This document shows, piece by piece, positions 25,156 through 33,123 of a stretch of DNA of 35,941 nt. Source of the stretch: Hoeflea sp. (GTDB taxonomy: Bacteria > Pseudomonadota > Alphaproteobacteria > Rhizobiales > Rhizobiaceae); the NCBI GenBank assembly GCA_002707605.1, contig PANK01000002.1, forward strand, positions 1-35,941. The letters run 5' to 3'. How positions within the stretch are numbered: position 1 is the first letter of the stretch; each line of letters opens with the position of its first letter. Made by a program: the position numbers and the translations under genes. The notes under the pieces are model-generated. The model was given only the letters and a program-made list of their open reading frames with translations, did no database searches and was not told the origin of the DNA.

Positions 25156-25944
25156 ATGGACGTGACGACGCTTTCACCTATTGCTCTGGGCTTTCTCGGA
25201 AGCCTTGCGGCGGGGTCTCTCACGGCTGTCGGTGCGATCCCGGCGCTGTTCGGGCGTCTGCCGTCGCGGGCCACGCGGGATCTGTCGCTTGGTTTCGCCG
25301 CGGGCGTCATGCTGGCCGCGTCGTTCTTTTCGCTCATCATCCCGGCGCTCGACGCCGCCGAACTGCGTTATGACAACGGCGCTGTCGTACCCGCGCTTGT
25401 CTGCGTCGCCATCCTGCTGGGCATGGGTGCGGTCGCATTGATGAACGAGCGCTTGCCGCACGAACATTTCCGCACCGGGCGCGAAGGGCCAGAAGCAGCC
25501 TCGCTGCGCCGGGTTTGGCTCTTCATTATCGCAATCACGATCCACAACTTTCCTGAGGGCTTGGCCGTGGGTGTCGGTTTCGGGTCGGGCGGCTACGAAA
25601 ACGGGCTGCCACTCGCCATCGGAATCGGGTTGCAGAACGCCCCCGAAGGTCTTGCCGTTGCCGTCTCGCTTCTGGGCGAAGGTTACACGAGGCGGGGCGC
25701 TTGGGGAATCGCGGCGCTAACCGGCATGGTCGAGCCGGTGGGCGGCCTCATCGGCGCAGGCGTCATCCCGCTCTCCGAGCCGCTCCTGCCATGGGGCCTC
25801 GCTTTCGCGGCGGGTGCGATGCTCTACGTCATTAGTCATGAGATCATCCCAGAGACGCATCGCAACGGCCATCAGAACAGGGCGACGCTCGGCCTGGCCA
25901 TCGGGCTCGTGCTCATGCTGTTTCTTGATATCTGGCTGGAGTGA
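25156..25944 (+). CDS. ZIP-family metal transporter (ZupT-like)
   Basis: 262 residues, a normal bacterial ZIP length. It has eight helices, with metal sites HNFPEGLAVGVGFG (helix 4) and LQNAPEGLAVAVSLLGEG (helix 5), plus VEPVGGLIGAG and SHEIIPETHRNGHQN. In helix 5 an N replaces the His of the E. coli-type HxxxE, as in many GufA-like members. It imports or, in the GufA-type group, possibly exports divalent metal. It follows DUF411 and overlaps lspA. Confidence 0.88.
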   Translation: MDVTTLSPIALGFLGSLAAGSLTAVGAIPALFGRLPSRATRDLSLGFAAGVMLAASFFSLIIPALDAAELRYDNGAVVPALVCVAILLGMGAVALMNERLPHEHFRTGREGPEAASLRRVWLFIIAITIHNFPEGLAVGVGFGSGGYENGLPLAIGIGLQNAPEGLAVAVSLLGEGYTRRGAWGIAALTGMVEPVGGLIGAGVIPLSEPLLPWGLAFAAGAMLYVISHEIIPETHRNGHQNRATLGLAIGLVLMLFLDIWLE

Positions 25945-26419
25945 GGCGATACCGATTTACCTCCGATCCACCTTCATAGGACTGAGCGCAGGGGGCATCG
26001 CCCTCGGGTTCGATCAGACGACCAAAGCGGTGGCGACGGCAAATGCCGAGACGCTGACAGGTGGTGTGTCGGTCTTTCCCGGCTTCAATCTCGTATTCTT
26101 GCGGAACGACGGGGTAAGCTTCGGCATGCTCAGCGGGTCTGTACCAGGGTTGCTGGTCGTGCTCGCGCTGGCAATCTGCTGCTGGCTCATGGCGATACTG
26201 TTGCAAACGCGGAACCGTATCGAGGCCGCAGGATGCGGGCTTATCATCGGCGGCGCACTCGGGAATGTGCTTGACCGGCTTCGCCAGGGCGCTGTCACGG
26301 ACTTCCTCGATTTCTATGCGGGCGCCTGGCACTGGCCAGCCTTCAACCTCGCGGACACTTTCATTTTCTGCGGGGTTGCGGCCCTCTGCACCAGCATGTC
26401 GAGAGCGAAGCCCTCCTGA
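25925..26419 (+). CDS. lspA: Lipoprotein signal peptidase LspA
   Basis: About 164 residues if started at the TTG at 25925, which lies inside the end of the ZIP gene; no ATG or GTG start was found near it. Motifs: FDQTTKAVA (family DQ-TK), LRNDGVSFGML, GGALGNVLDRLRQGAVTDFL (first catalytic Asp) and FNLADTFIFCG (second catalytic Asp). It cleaves prolipoprotein signal peptides. In pbr lead resistance operons an LspA homologue (PbrC) accompanies the ATPase. The last ten or so residues (CTSMSRAKPS) are encoded by antisense IS6 remnant, so the native C-terminus was replaced. Confidence 0.85.
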   Translation: MISGWSEAIPIYLRSTFIGLSAGGIALGFDQTTKAVATANAETLTGGVSVFPGFNLVFLRNDGVSFGMLSGSVPGLLVVLALAICCWLMAILLQTRNRIEAAGCGLIIGGALGNVLDRLRQGAVTDFLDFYAGAWHWPAFNLADTFIFCGVAALCTSMSRAKPS

Positions 26420-26609
26420 TAGACCGCTCGCAACAGCCGGTGTTTCTTGCCGCCATTAGAGACGACGACCTGATCGAGGTAGCATTTCTCGCCTAGTCGA
26501 CCATCAGCAGACTGAGCGGGAATCGGATATAGAGCCAGACAACATGAGCAATCACTTCATCTCGGAGCCGAAGGTGGCGATAAAGACAATCATGGACGAT
26601 TGGGGTCAT
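26384..26609 (-). mobile_element. IS6-family element remnant with internal deletion
   Basis: On the minus strand, ATG at 26609 starts MTPIVHDCLYRHLRLRDEVI and continues AHVVWLYIRFPLSL, an IS6 transposase N-terminus, before a stop near 26493. The next segment, in another frame, reads EKCYLDQVVVSNGGKKHRLL and RAVYQEGFALDMLVQR (DDE-core sequence of the family). Everything between and after is deleted. It ends inside the lspA coding region. Confidence 0.75.
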
Positions 26610-26849
26610 GCCACAAAATCGCACACGTCAATTGCCGGCTAGGTGCTTGCGTTGCAATGTCGCTTCAGGTTGGCGCGCTAACATTGGGTTCCCGCTCGAG
26701 CGCAGCGCAGGTGCCGTTTGGGGCCAATTTGGGCCAGAAATCTGAGTGGCTATCACGCCGCCAACGAGATATTGCCAAGCCGTCTTTGTATTCATTGAAC
26801 CCGCCAGGGAGCCCAATTGTGGTTATTTCGAATGTCCCCTGCGCGTTCC
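26610..26849. other. Gap with no recognised gene
   Basis: 240 bases between the IS6 remnant and the protease gene. Frames on both strands are short and lack known motifs. Nothing supported. Confidence 0.35.
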
Positions 26850-27902
26850 TCAGAAACCTGCGCCTGGAGCGATTGTGGCGATGTTCTTGAGGGACGCGAC
26901 GAGGTCTGGTTTTCCGCCTTTGTAGCCGAAGACAAAGTTTGCGGATCCCGATAGTGAGAATAGCGGGGCGTAGTCTGGCTTTGCGGTGTCGGCTTCAACG
27001 GCGTCGGTCACGTTGTCGAGGATGAGGCTGCGGTTGCCGACCGCAACCGAGAGGACGGCGTGGAACAGGCGGCGGCTGGTATCCTTGAGGACGACGATCT
27101 CCATGGCGTTTACGGGGACGCCGAGACGAGCGAGCAGAGCCATTTTCACGATGGCGTAATCCTCGCAATCGCCGCTGGCGCGGCCGAGTGTCTCGTTGGG
27201 CGTTGACCATTGGTCAACCCGGCCGTAGTTGTCAGCATCGGTGCGGTAGGCGACCATCCGATTGACATTGGCGGAGATATGGCGGAGCTGCTCGGTGACG
27301 GAGGCTCCCTCGAGCGCCAGGCTGTCCGCCAGCTCGGCGCACTGGTTGATACAGATGGCCGAGCTGCCTGAGGCAGCCGCCTTGCGGATCAAGCCGGCGA
27401 TGCGGCCGCCGCTACCGATCTTGCCGAAACGGATCCTGTGGGCACCGAACAGCGGAAGATCCGGGCGAATGGTGCGGCTGAACTGCGCAGTCGCGGCCCC
27501 TGCCGTGGCGGTTGCTGTGGGAATAGTGACGGTGGTGATGCTATCAATAGCGTTTGCCTGGCCATCTAAAGGAGCGGCTGCGGCGGTCCACGCCGCGGTG
27601 AGGAACGCAATCGCAGGAGAGGCGGATGCCTTGACGTCGGCGCCAGAGGTGGCAATGCCGTTCTGCGTCAGGCGCAGAGTGGTGGAGAACTGCGTCGAGG
27701 CCAGCCATGGTACGTTCCCGGCCACGCCTCGAGGCGGAACCCGGGATAGAAAGAGCGGACTGGTTACATTGGCTATTAATGAAGACGCAGGTCTAACCAC
27801 TTCCTTTCCGTAGACATTTGCATGTGCGCCCGTTGCACACAGCAAAGATAATACTATTATTTTGCTTTTTATGTATATTCCATTTCTTTTCATCATAATC
27901 AT
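26850..27902 (-). CDS. Transglutaminase-like cysteine protease (BTLCP family), long form
   Basis: About 350 residues from the ATG at 27902, eight bases after AAGG; ATGs at 27908 and 27893 are alternatives. A signal peptide ends near ATGAHA. The catalytic domain is C-terminal: ASGDCEDYAIVKMALLARLG (Cys), RLFHAVLSVAVGNRS (His) and LILDNVTDAV (Asp). The extra N-terminal region of about 150 residues is Ala/Thr-rich. It is larger than the related gene at 16364, and the substrate is unknown. The upstream gap is AT-rich compared with the neighbours. Confidence 0.85.
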   Translation of the reverse strand: MIMMKRNGIYIKSKIIVLSLLCATGAHANVYGKEVVRPASSLIANVTSPLFLSRVPPRGVAGNVPWLASTQFSTTLRLTQNGIATSGADVKASASPAIAFLTAAWTAAAAPLDGQANAIDSITTVTIPTATATAGAATAQFSRTIRPDLPLFGAHRIRFGKIGSGGRIAGLIRKAAASGSSAICINQCAELADSLALEGASVTEQLRHISANVNRMVAYRTDADNYGRVDQWSTPNETLGRASGDCEDYAIVKMALLARLGVPVNAMEIVVLKDTSRRLFHAVLSVAVGNRSLILDNVTDAVEADTAKPDYAPLFSLSGSANFVFGYKGGKPDLVASLKNIATIAPGAGF

Positions 27903-28040
27903 AGCCATTACCTTCCCAATTTGTTGGGAATATAATGCATGAAGAATTCTAATATCTGAGAAAGAAACAGTATTAATCAATTAATACTTATATAGATAAA
28001 ATTGACCCGATTTTTTGGCAGGAGTAGTGTGCCGTTTCGA

Positions 28041-28156
28041 TTGGCACTCGGAAATTGCGGAGCTTGCCCCGAGTATGGATGCCCGCCGCCCAGCGCCAGC
28101 CTAGCGGGTTCGAAGCGGCATCGCCATCGACGAGGTGGCGATAAAAGAAATCTGCG
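28041..28156 (-). pseudogene. Possible photolyase/cryptochrome-like fragment cut by IS21
   Basis: On the minus strand a frame running out of the IS21 end reads QHADFFYRHLVDGDAASNPL, then GWRWAAGIHTRGK. The D-G-D-x-A-S-N-x-x-W-R-W-x-A-G-x-x-T-R-G-K pattern matches the FAD-binding region of photolyase-related proteins. Homology ends after HTRGK. The rest of the gene is gone on both sides. Confidence 0.55.
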
Positions 28157-29430
28157 TGTTGATTTCCACCGAGAACTGACCCGGTAGCCCAGGATATTTC
28201 CATCGAGAATTGACCCATGTTTGAACCTTGCCCTCGTGTTTTCAACGAGGGCTACGGAGTGATCGACATGGCATTACTGAGCGTGATCCGACGCTGGCAT
28301 TTTCGACAGAAACTATCGATCCGGGAGATTGCAAGGCGCACGGGCCTTTCCCGGAACACCATCCGCAAATATCTACGTGATGACAGCGTTGAACCGAAGT
28401 TCAAGCTTCCTTCTCGACCAAGCAAGCTTGACCCATTTGCCGACCGATTATCAGCTTGGCTGAAGACGGAAGCCAACAAACCTCGCAAACAAAAGCGAAC
28501 CCTCAAGCAGCTGCACGCCGATCTGTTGAGCCTCGGATATGAGGGGTCCTACAACCGCGTGGCAGCCTTTGCCCGGGATTGGAGGGTTGAACGGCAAAAG
28601 GCTTTGCAGATATCGGGACGCGGGACATTCGTGCCACTGGCGTTCGATCCAGGAGAGGCTTTCCAGTTCGACTGGTCAGAGGACTGGGCGATCATCGGCA
28701 ATGAGCGCACCAAGCTGCAGGTGGCCCATACGAAGCTGAGCTACAGCCGGGCCTTCATCGTTCGAGCCTATCTGCTGCAAACGCACGAGATGCTGTTCGA
28801 TGCCCACAACCATGCCTTCCGCGTTTTGGGCGGCGTGCCTGGGCGCGGCATCTACGACAACATGCGCACGGCGATCGACAAGGTCGGCCGCGGCAAGGGG
28901 CGCGATGTCAACGTCCGCTTCATGGCGATGGCCAGCCACTATCTCTACGAACCTGAGTTCTGCAATCCGGCGTCTGGCTGGGAGAAGGGTCAAGTCGAGA
29001 AGAACGTCCAGGATGCTCGTCATCGGTTCTTCCAACCGATCCCGCGCTTTCCGTCACTGGAAGCCTTGAACGATTGGCTGGAGCTTCGATGCAAAGAGTG
29101 CTGGCAACAGACCGCGCATGGAAAAATGCGCGGCACCATTGCCGATATCTGGGCTGAGGAAGTGCAGGCTCTCATGCCGGCACCACGACCGTTCGACGGC
29201 TTTGTCGAATACACCAAGCGGGTGACCCCGACTTGCCTGGTGCATCTGGAGCGCAATCGCTACAGCGTTCCCGCATCCTTCGCCAATCGTCCGGTCAGTC
29301 TTCGGGTCTATCCAGATCGCGTCGTGGTCGCCGCAGAAGGACTGGTCATCTGCGAACACAGACGCATCATCGATCGCTCTCACGATCGGCCGGGACAGAC
29401 AGTCTACGATTGGCGGCACTATCTGGTCGT
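28157..29430 (+). mobile_element. IS21-family element, left part only
   Basis: Begins TGTTGATTTCC at 28157. Two similar internal repeats, each with GAGAA(C/T)TGACCC (28161-28182 and 28194-28216), are the multiple terminal repeats typical of IS21 elements. istA follows. The element stops within istA at about 29430; istB and the right end are absent. Confidence 0.82.
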
Positions 29431-29479
29431 CTGTGAAGAACGACCTCTTTCAGATTTCGAGCATGCGGTGACGGTTTGA
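28259..29479 (+). pseudogene. istA: IS21-family transposase IstA, C-terminally truncated
   Basis: The GTG at 28259 has GAGGG eight bases upstream; an ATG at 28268 is possible. Helix-turn-helix KLSIREIARRTGLSRNTIRK is near the start. The integrase core shows FQFDWSEDWA (Asp), YDNMRTAIDKV (Asp) and GWEKGQVEKNV (Glu). Homology ends at YDWRHYLVV (about 29430), and the following residues (CEERPLSDFEHAVTV) are foreign. About 407 residues remain of about 500. No IstB ATPase helper is present, so it should not transpose. Confidence 0.85.
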
Positions 29480-29548
29480 GGTTGCGAGGACGATGCACAG
29501 GATTGCGCACAAAAGAGCCCTGAACCATGCGAGCAGCAGGTGTGACTT

Positions 29549-31267
29549 GGCACTTAATGAGGTTCTTTCTCAAAGTCTGTGGTTAACAGAGTGTTAGCGT
29601 CGCGGTTGCTATCTGCGGTGATGCAAACGAAATCGAAATGGTCGCCCGGCCCAGGGGTCAGAGTTCTGGGTATCACCCTTCAAGATGAAGAAAATTGGGT
29701 TGTTTCCGCCGCTGCGAAACCGATCGGCATTTGCCCGGATTGCGGCATGCGAAGTCGGCACCGGCATGGTTGGCACAACCGCTGCCTCCGGGACTTGCCG
29801 GTTCAGGGTCAAGTGGTGAAAGTCAAGCTCTCGCTGATCCGGTGGCAATGTAGACACGGGAAATGCCAGCGGCGAACGTTCACAGATCGTTTGCCCAAGA
29901 TTGCCTTGCCCTATGCGCATCGAACAATGCGGATGGCCGAGATCGTAGGTTTGGTTGGGCACAAGATGGGCGGTCGCCCGGCCGAAAACTTGATGCATCG
30001 GCTGGGCATGCCGATCAGTGACGACACGATCTTGCGACAATTGAAGCGCAACGTCGGTGCCTCAAGGCAAGATAATGATATTCGAGTTGTTGGCATTGAT
30101 GATTGGAGCTGGCGGCAGTCCTCGCACTACGGCACCATCATGGTCGATCTCGAACGCCGAAAAGTAGTCGATCTTCTGGATGATCGTAGCGTCGAGAGCG
30201 CAAAGGCATGGTTGCAGGAACGTCCTTCTATTGAGGTCGTCAGCAGAGATCGCTGCGGCCTCTATGCCCGGGCCGCCCGGGAGGGTGCAGCGCAGGCCCG
30301 GCAGGTAGCCGATCGTTTTCATCTGGTCCAAAACCTTCGGGCTGCAATCAAAGAACAGATGAGCCTCTCTGGCTACGCTAACGTCAGGCCGATCTTGTCA
30401 GAAGATGCTGTTGCTAGCGCTGCGGCACAACACCGCCGCGCCCGTTTGGCACACAGACAATCCCGTCAGGAAATATTTGAGATGCTTCATGCTCTGCGCC
30501 GGCAGGGCCTAACCTATAGTGAGATCGCAAGGCGGACCGGATACGAGCGCCGCAGCGTCGCAAATTGGCTTACGTCCAACACACCACGGGACAGAAACCG
30601 GGCAGCATTGAACCCGACATCGCCATTGTATTTCGAAGCCTTCCTGGCTGAATGTTGGAAAGACGGAAACCGCACTGGACGCCACCTGTTTTACGATATC
30701 AAGAACCGTGGATACACGGGTAGCCGTTCCAATCTGGAGCGCTTGTTGAAAACATGGCGTAATGCTGAAAAGGGTCAGCCCGACGATGGCTCCTTTGAAG
30801 AGCATACTCCAGAACCGGTTCGTGACCCCGATACCGGCCATGCCATTTCTTCTGTTGTTGCAGCAGCTTTATGCATCAAGCCGCGCGGTCAATTGACGGA
30901 CTGTCAGGCCAGAAAGGTCGATGCCTTGAAGCGGGGTTCGGCAGCGTTCGCCATGATGCGGAGTCTGGCCATGCGCTTCAACGGCATCCTGCGCAGCAAA
31001 AAACCGGAAGCGCTGGATGAATGGATCGACGGCGCTATCGACACCGAACTCACCGCAATCATGCGTTTCGCCAGCGTTCTGCGGCGGGATATTGATGCCA
31101 TCAAGAATGCAATCGAACTCCCCTGGAGCAACGGGCAGGCAGAAGGACAGATCAACCGCCTGAAGACGTTGAAGCGAGCAATGTACGGCCGCGCCGGCCC
31201 AGAATTGATGAGGGCGAGAATGCTACCGTTGAATCACAGACTTTGAGGAAGAACCCATTTAAGTGCC
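29549..31267 (+). mobile_element. ISL3-family insertion sequence, complete (copy 2)
   Basis: A transposase gene between terminal inverted repeats. Inner repeats: left GGTTCTTTCTCAAAGTCTGTG (29561), right GGTTCTTCCTCAAAGTCTGTG reading inward from 31255. Outside them lies a second inverted match, TTGGCACTTAA (29548-29558 and its complement at 31259-31269), so the true ends may be 29549 and 31267. No direct 8-base target duplication was found at either choice of ends. It interrupts a UvrD-type helicase gene on its right. The last 99 bases up to 31255 equal the start of the window. Confidence 0.85.
29579..31246 (+). CDS. ISL3-family transposase
   Basis: Up to 555 residues from the GTG at 29579; an ATG at 29621 gives 541, and the true start is uncertain because 29579 lies in the terminal repeat. 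The N-terminal zinc finger ICPDCGMRSRHRH is followed by CLRDLPVQGQ, a typical ISL3 start. The DDE-type catalytic core includes VVGIDDWSWRQSSHYGTIMV (Asp), VVSRDRCGLYARAAREGA (Asp) and the late PWSNGQAEGQINRLKTLKR (Glu). A second helix-turn-helix (GLTYSEIARRTGYERRSVAN) splits the core. The gene appears intact. Confidence 0.92.
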   Translation: MVNRVLASRLLSAVMQTKSKWSPGPGVRVLGITLQDEENWVVSAAAKPIGICPDCGMRSRHRHGWHNRCLRDLPVQGQVVKVKLSLIRWQCRHGKCQRRTFTDRLPKIALPYAHRTMRMAEIVGLVGHKMGGRPAENLMHRLGMPISDDTILRQLKRNVGASRQDNDIRVVGIDDWSWRQSSHYGTIMVDLERRKVVDLLDDRSVESAKAWLQERPSIEVVSRDRCGLYARAAREGAAQARQVADRFHLVQNLRAAIKEQMSLSGYANVRPILSEDAVASAAAQHRRARLAHRQSRQEIFEMLHALRRQGLTYSEIARRTGYERRSVANWLTSNTPRDRNRAALNPTSPLYFEAFLAECWKDGNRTGRHLFYDIKNRGYTGSRSNLERLLKTWRNAEKGQPDDGSFEEHTPEPVRDPDTGHAISSVVAAALCIKPRGQLTDCQARKVDALKRGSAAFAMMRSLAMRFNGILRSKKPEALDEWIDGAIDTELTAIMRFASVLRRDIDAIKNAIELPWSNGQAEGQINRLKTLKRAMYGRAGPELMRARMLPLNHRL

Positions 31268-32422
31268 AAGCGACAGCAGCCGATCCTCGCCGCCGCCAAC
31301 GGCGTCATCGGTCTCGCCCAGGAGCGGTACACAAAGGATCTCTGGACCGAGCGCGCCTCCAACGAAAAGCCACGACTGGTGACGGTCCGCGATGAAGGCG
31401 ACCAGGCATGTTTCGTCGCTGACGAGGTCCTCGACAACCGTGAGGGCGGCATGCGGCTGAAGGATCAGGCCGTCCTGTTCCGGGCGAGCCATCACAGCGG
31501 CCCGTTGGAGGTGGAACTGACCCGCCGCAACATCCCCTTCGTCAAATTCGGCGGCCTGAAATTCCTCGATTCTGCCCATGTGAAGGACATGCTGGCGGCC
31601 CTTCGCTTTGCCCAGAACATGCGCGATCGCGTGGCGGGCTTCAGGCTGATGCAGCTCCTGCCGGGTGTCGGGCCAGCCTCGGCGCAAACCGCCCTCGATT
31701 CGGTTGCCGAGACGGCCGATCCAGTCGAAACGCTGGCCGCCCTGCCCGCGCCGTCGCGCGCCGCAGCCGACTGGCCGGGTCTGGTGTCGTTGATTGCGGA
31801 CATCCGCACTGCAAACATGGGCTGGCCGGCAGAAATCGGCCGGATCAGGGCTTGGTACGAGCCGCATCTGGAGCGCATCCACGAAGATTTCGAGATGCGA
31901 CGCGCCGATCTTCTGCAGCTCGAGGATATTGCCGCCGGCTATCCCTCACGCGAGCGGTTTCTGACCGAGCTGACGCTCGATCCTCCGGATGCGACCTCCG
32001 GTCAGGCTGGCGTACCGCTGCTCGATGAGGATTACCTGATCCTCTCCACCATCCATTCCGCCAAGGGCCAGGAGTGGCGCTCGGTTTTCGTTCTCAACAC
32101 CGTCGATGGCTGCATTCCCTCCGATCTTGGCGTCGGCACGACAGACGAGATCGAAGAAGAACGGAGATTGCTCTACGTGGCGATGACGCGGGCGAAGGAC
32201 AGTCTCAATCTTGTCGTTCCGCAGCGTTTCTTCACTCATGGGCAGTCTTCGACCGGCGACCGGCATGTCTATGCCTCGCGGACACGGTTCATTCCCGCTA
32301 TGTTGTTGCAGCTTTTCGAGAATAGGACCTGGCCGGTGGCCGCGCCGGGCCAGACAAGCAATGCCGGACCGCGGCAGATGCGTCTCGATGTCGGGGCGCG
32401 GATGCGCGGGATGTGGCGCTGA
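31268..32422 (+). pseudogene. UvrD/PcrA-type DNA helicase, C-terminal part
   Basis: The frame emerges directly from the ISL3 end as RQQPILAAANGVIG, normally preceded by NYRS (helicase motif IV), so the N-terminal ATPase half is missing. Later motifs are intact: STIHSAKGQEWRSVFVLNTV (motif V), DEIEEERRLLYVAMTRAKD (motif VI). The C-terminal part ends GARMRGMWR. These enzymes unwind DNA 3' to 5' in repair. The missing half may lie beyond the other ISL3 copy, left of this window, if IS-mediated rearrangement split the gene. It is 12 bases from the next gene. Confidence 0.87.
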
Positions 32423-32434
32423 CGGGAGAAGGAT

Positions 32435-33109
32435 TTGTGCAATCTCTATAATTTGACGACGACACGGGACGCGGTTGTCAAGTTCACCAAGGCGATGGCA
32501 GACAAGGCCGGCTGGAACGAGCCTTCCTTGAACGTCTATCCGAACACGTTGGCGCCGATCGTGCGCGTCGGCGATGACGGTAATCGCGAGATCGTCAGCG
32601 CGACCTGGGGCATGCCAACGCCGCCGGCCTTCGTCAAAGGCAAGGCCGATCGCGGGGTCACCAACATCCGCAATGTCGGATCGCCGCACTGGCGGCGCTG
32701 GTTGGGACCGACGAGCCGCTGTGTGGTCCCCTTCACATCATTCGCGGAACCCGATCCCGCAAGCAAGGTCGAGGGCGGGCGCGTGCCGAACGCCTGGTTC
32801 GCGCAGAACCCGGACCGGCCATTGATGTTCTTCGCCGGTTTCTGGACACGCTGGAAGGGTGTCCGAAAGGTCCGCGACGGCGAGCAGGAATATGAGCTCT
32901 TCGGGTTTCTGACGACCACCCCGAACGAGATCGTCAAGCCCATCCACGAGAAGGCGATGCCAGCAATCCTGACGACGCCGGGAGAGGTCGACCTCTGGCT
33001 GACCGGGGAATGGGCGGACGTCAAACACCTGCAGCGGCCGCTGCCTGGCAACATGCTGGTCCTCGTGGAGCCGCCGGCCAATCCCAAGGATGACGGTCTG
33101 CTGCTCTGA
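32435..33109 (+). CDS. SRAP-family protein (SOS response-associated, YedK/HMCES-like)
   Basis: 224 residues from the TTG at 32435, chosen because it places Cys at residue 2 (MCNLYN), the residue that forms a thiazolidine link to abasic DNA in this family. Other features are GVTNIRNVGSPHWRRWLGP, CVVPFTSFAEP (catalytic Glu region) and IHEKAMPAIL (conserved His). YedK and HMCES shield abasic sites in single-stranded DNA. It lies between a helicase and an error-prone polymerase gene, making a DNA repair unit. Confidence 0.9.
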   Translation: MCNLYNLTTTRDAVVKFTKAMADKAGWNEPSLNVYPNTLAPIVRVGDDGNREIVSATWGMPTPPAFVKGKADRGVTNIRNVGSPHWRRWLGPTSRCVVPFTSFAEPDPASKVEGGRVPNAWFAQNPDRPLMFFAGFWTRWKGVRKVRDGEQEYELFGFLTTTPNEIVKPIHEKAMPAILTTPGEVDLWLTGEWADVKHLQRPLPGNMLVLVEPPANPKDDGLLL

Positions 33110-33123
33110 GGCCCTGCCCTACA

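Noticed and set aside
1-31267. Clean composite transposon with two intact ISL3 ends
   Set aside because: Copy 1 lacks its outer bases and its junction cuts into an IS3 orfB, and no target duplication is visible, so simple transposition is not supported.
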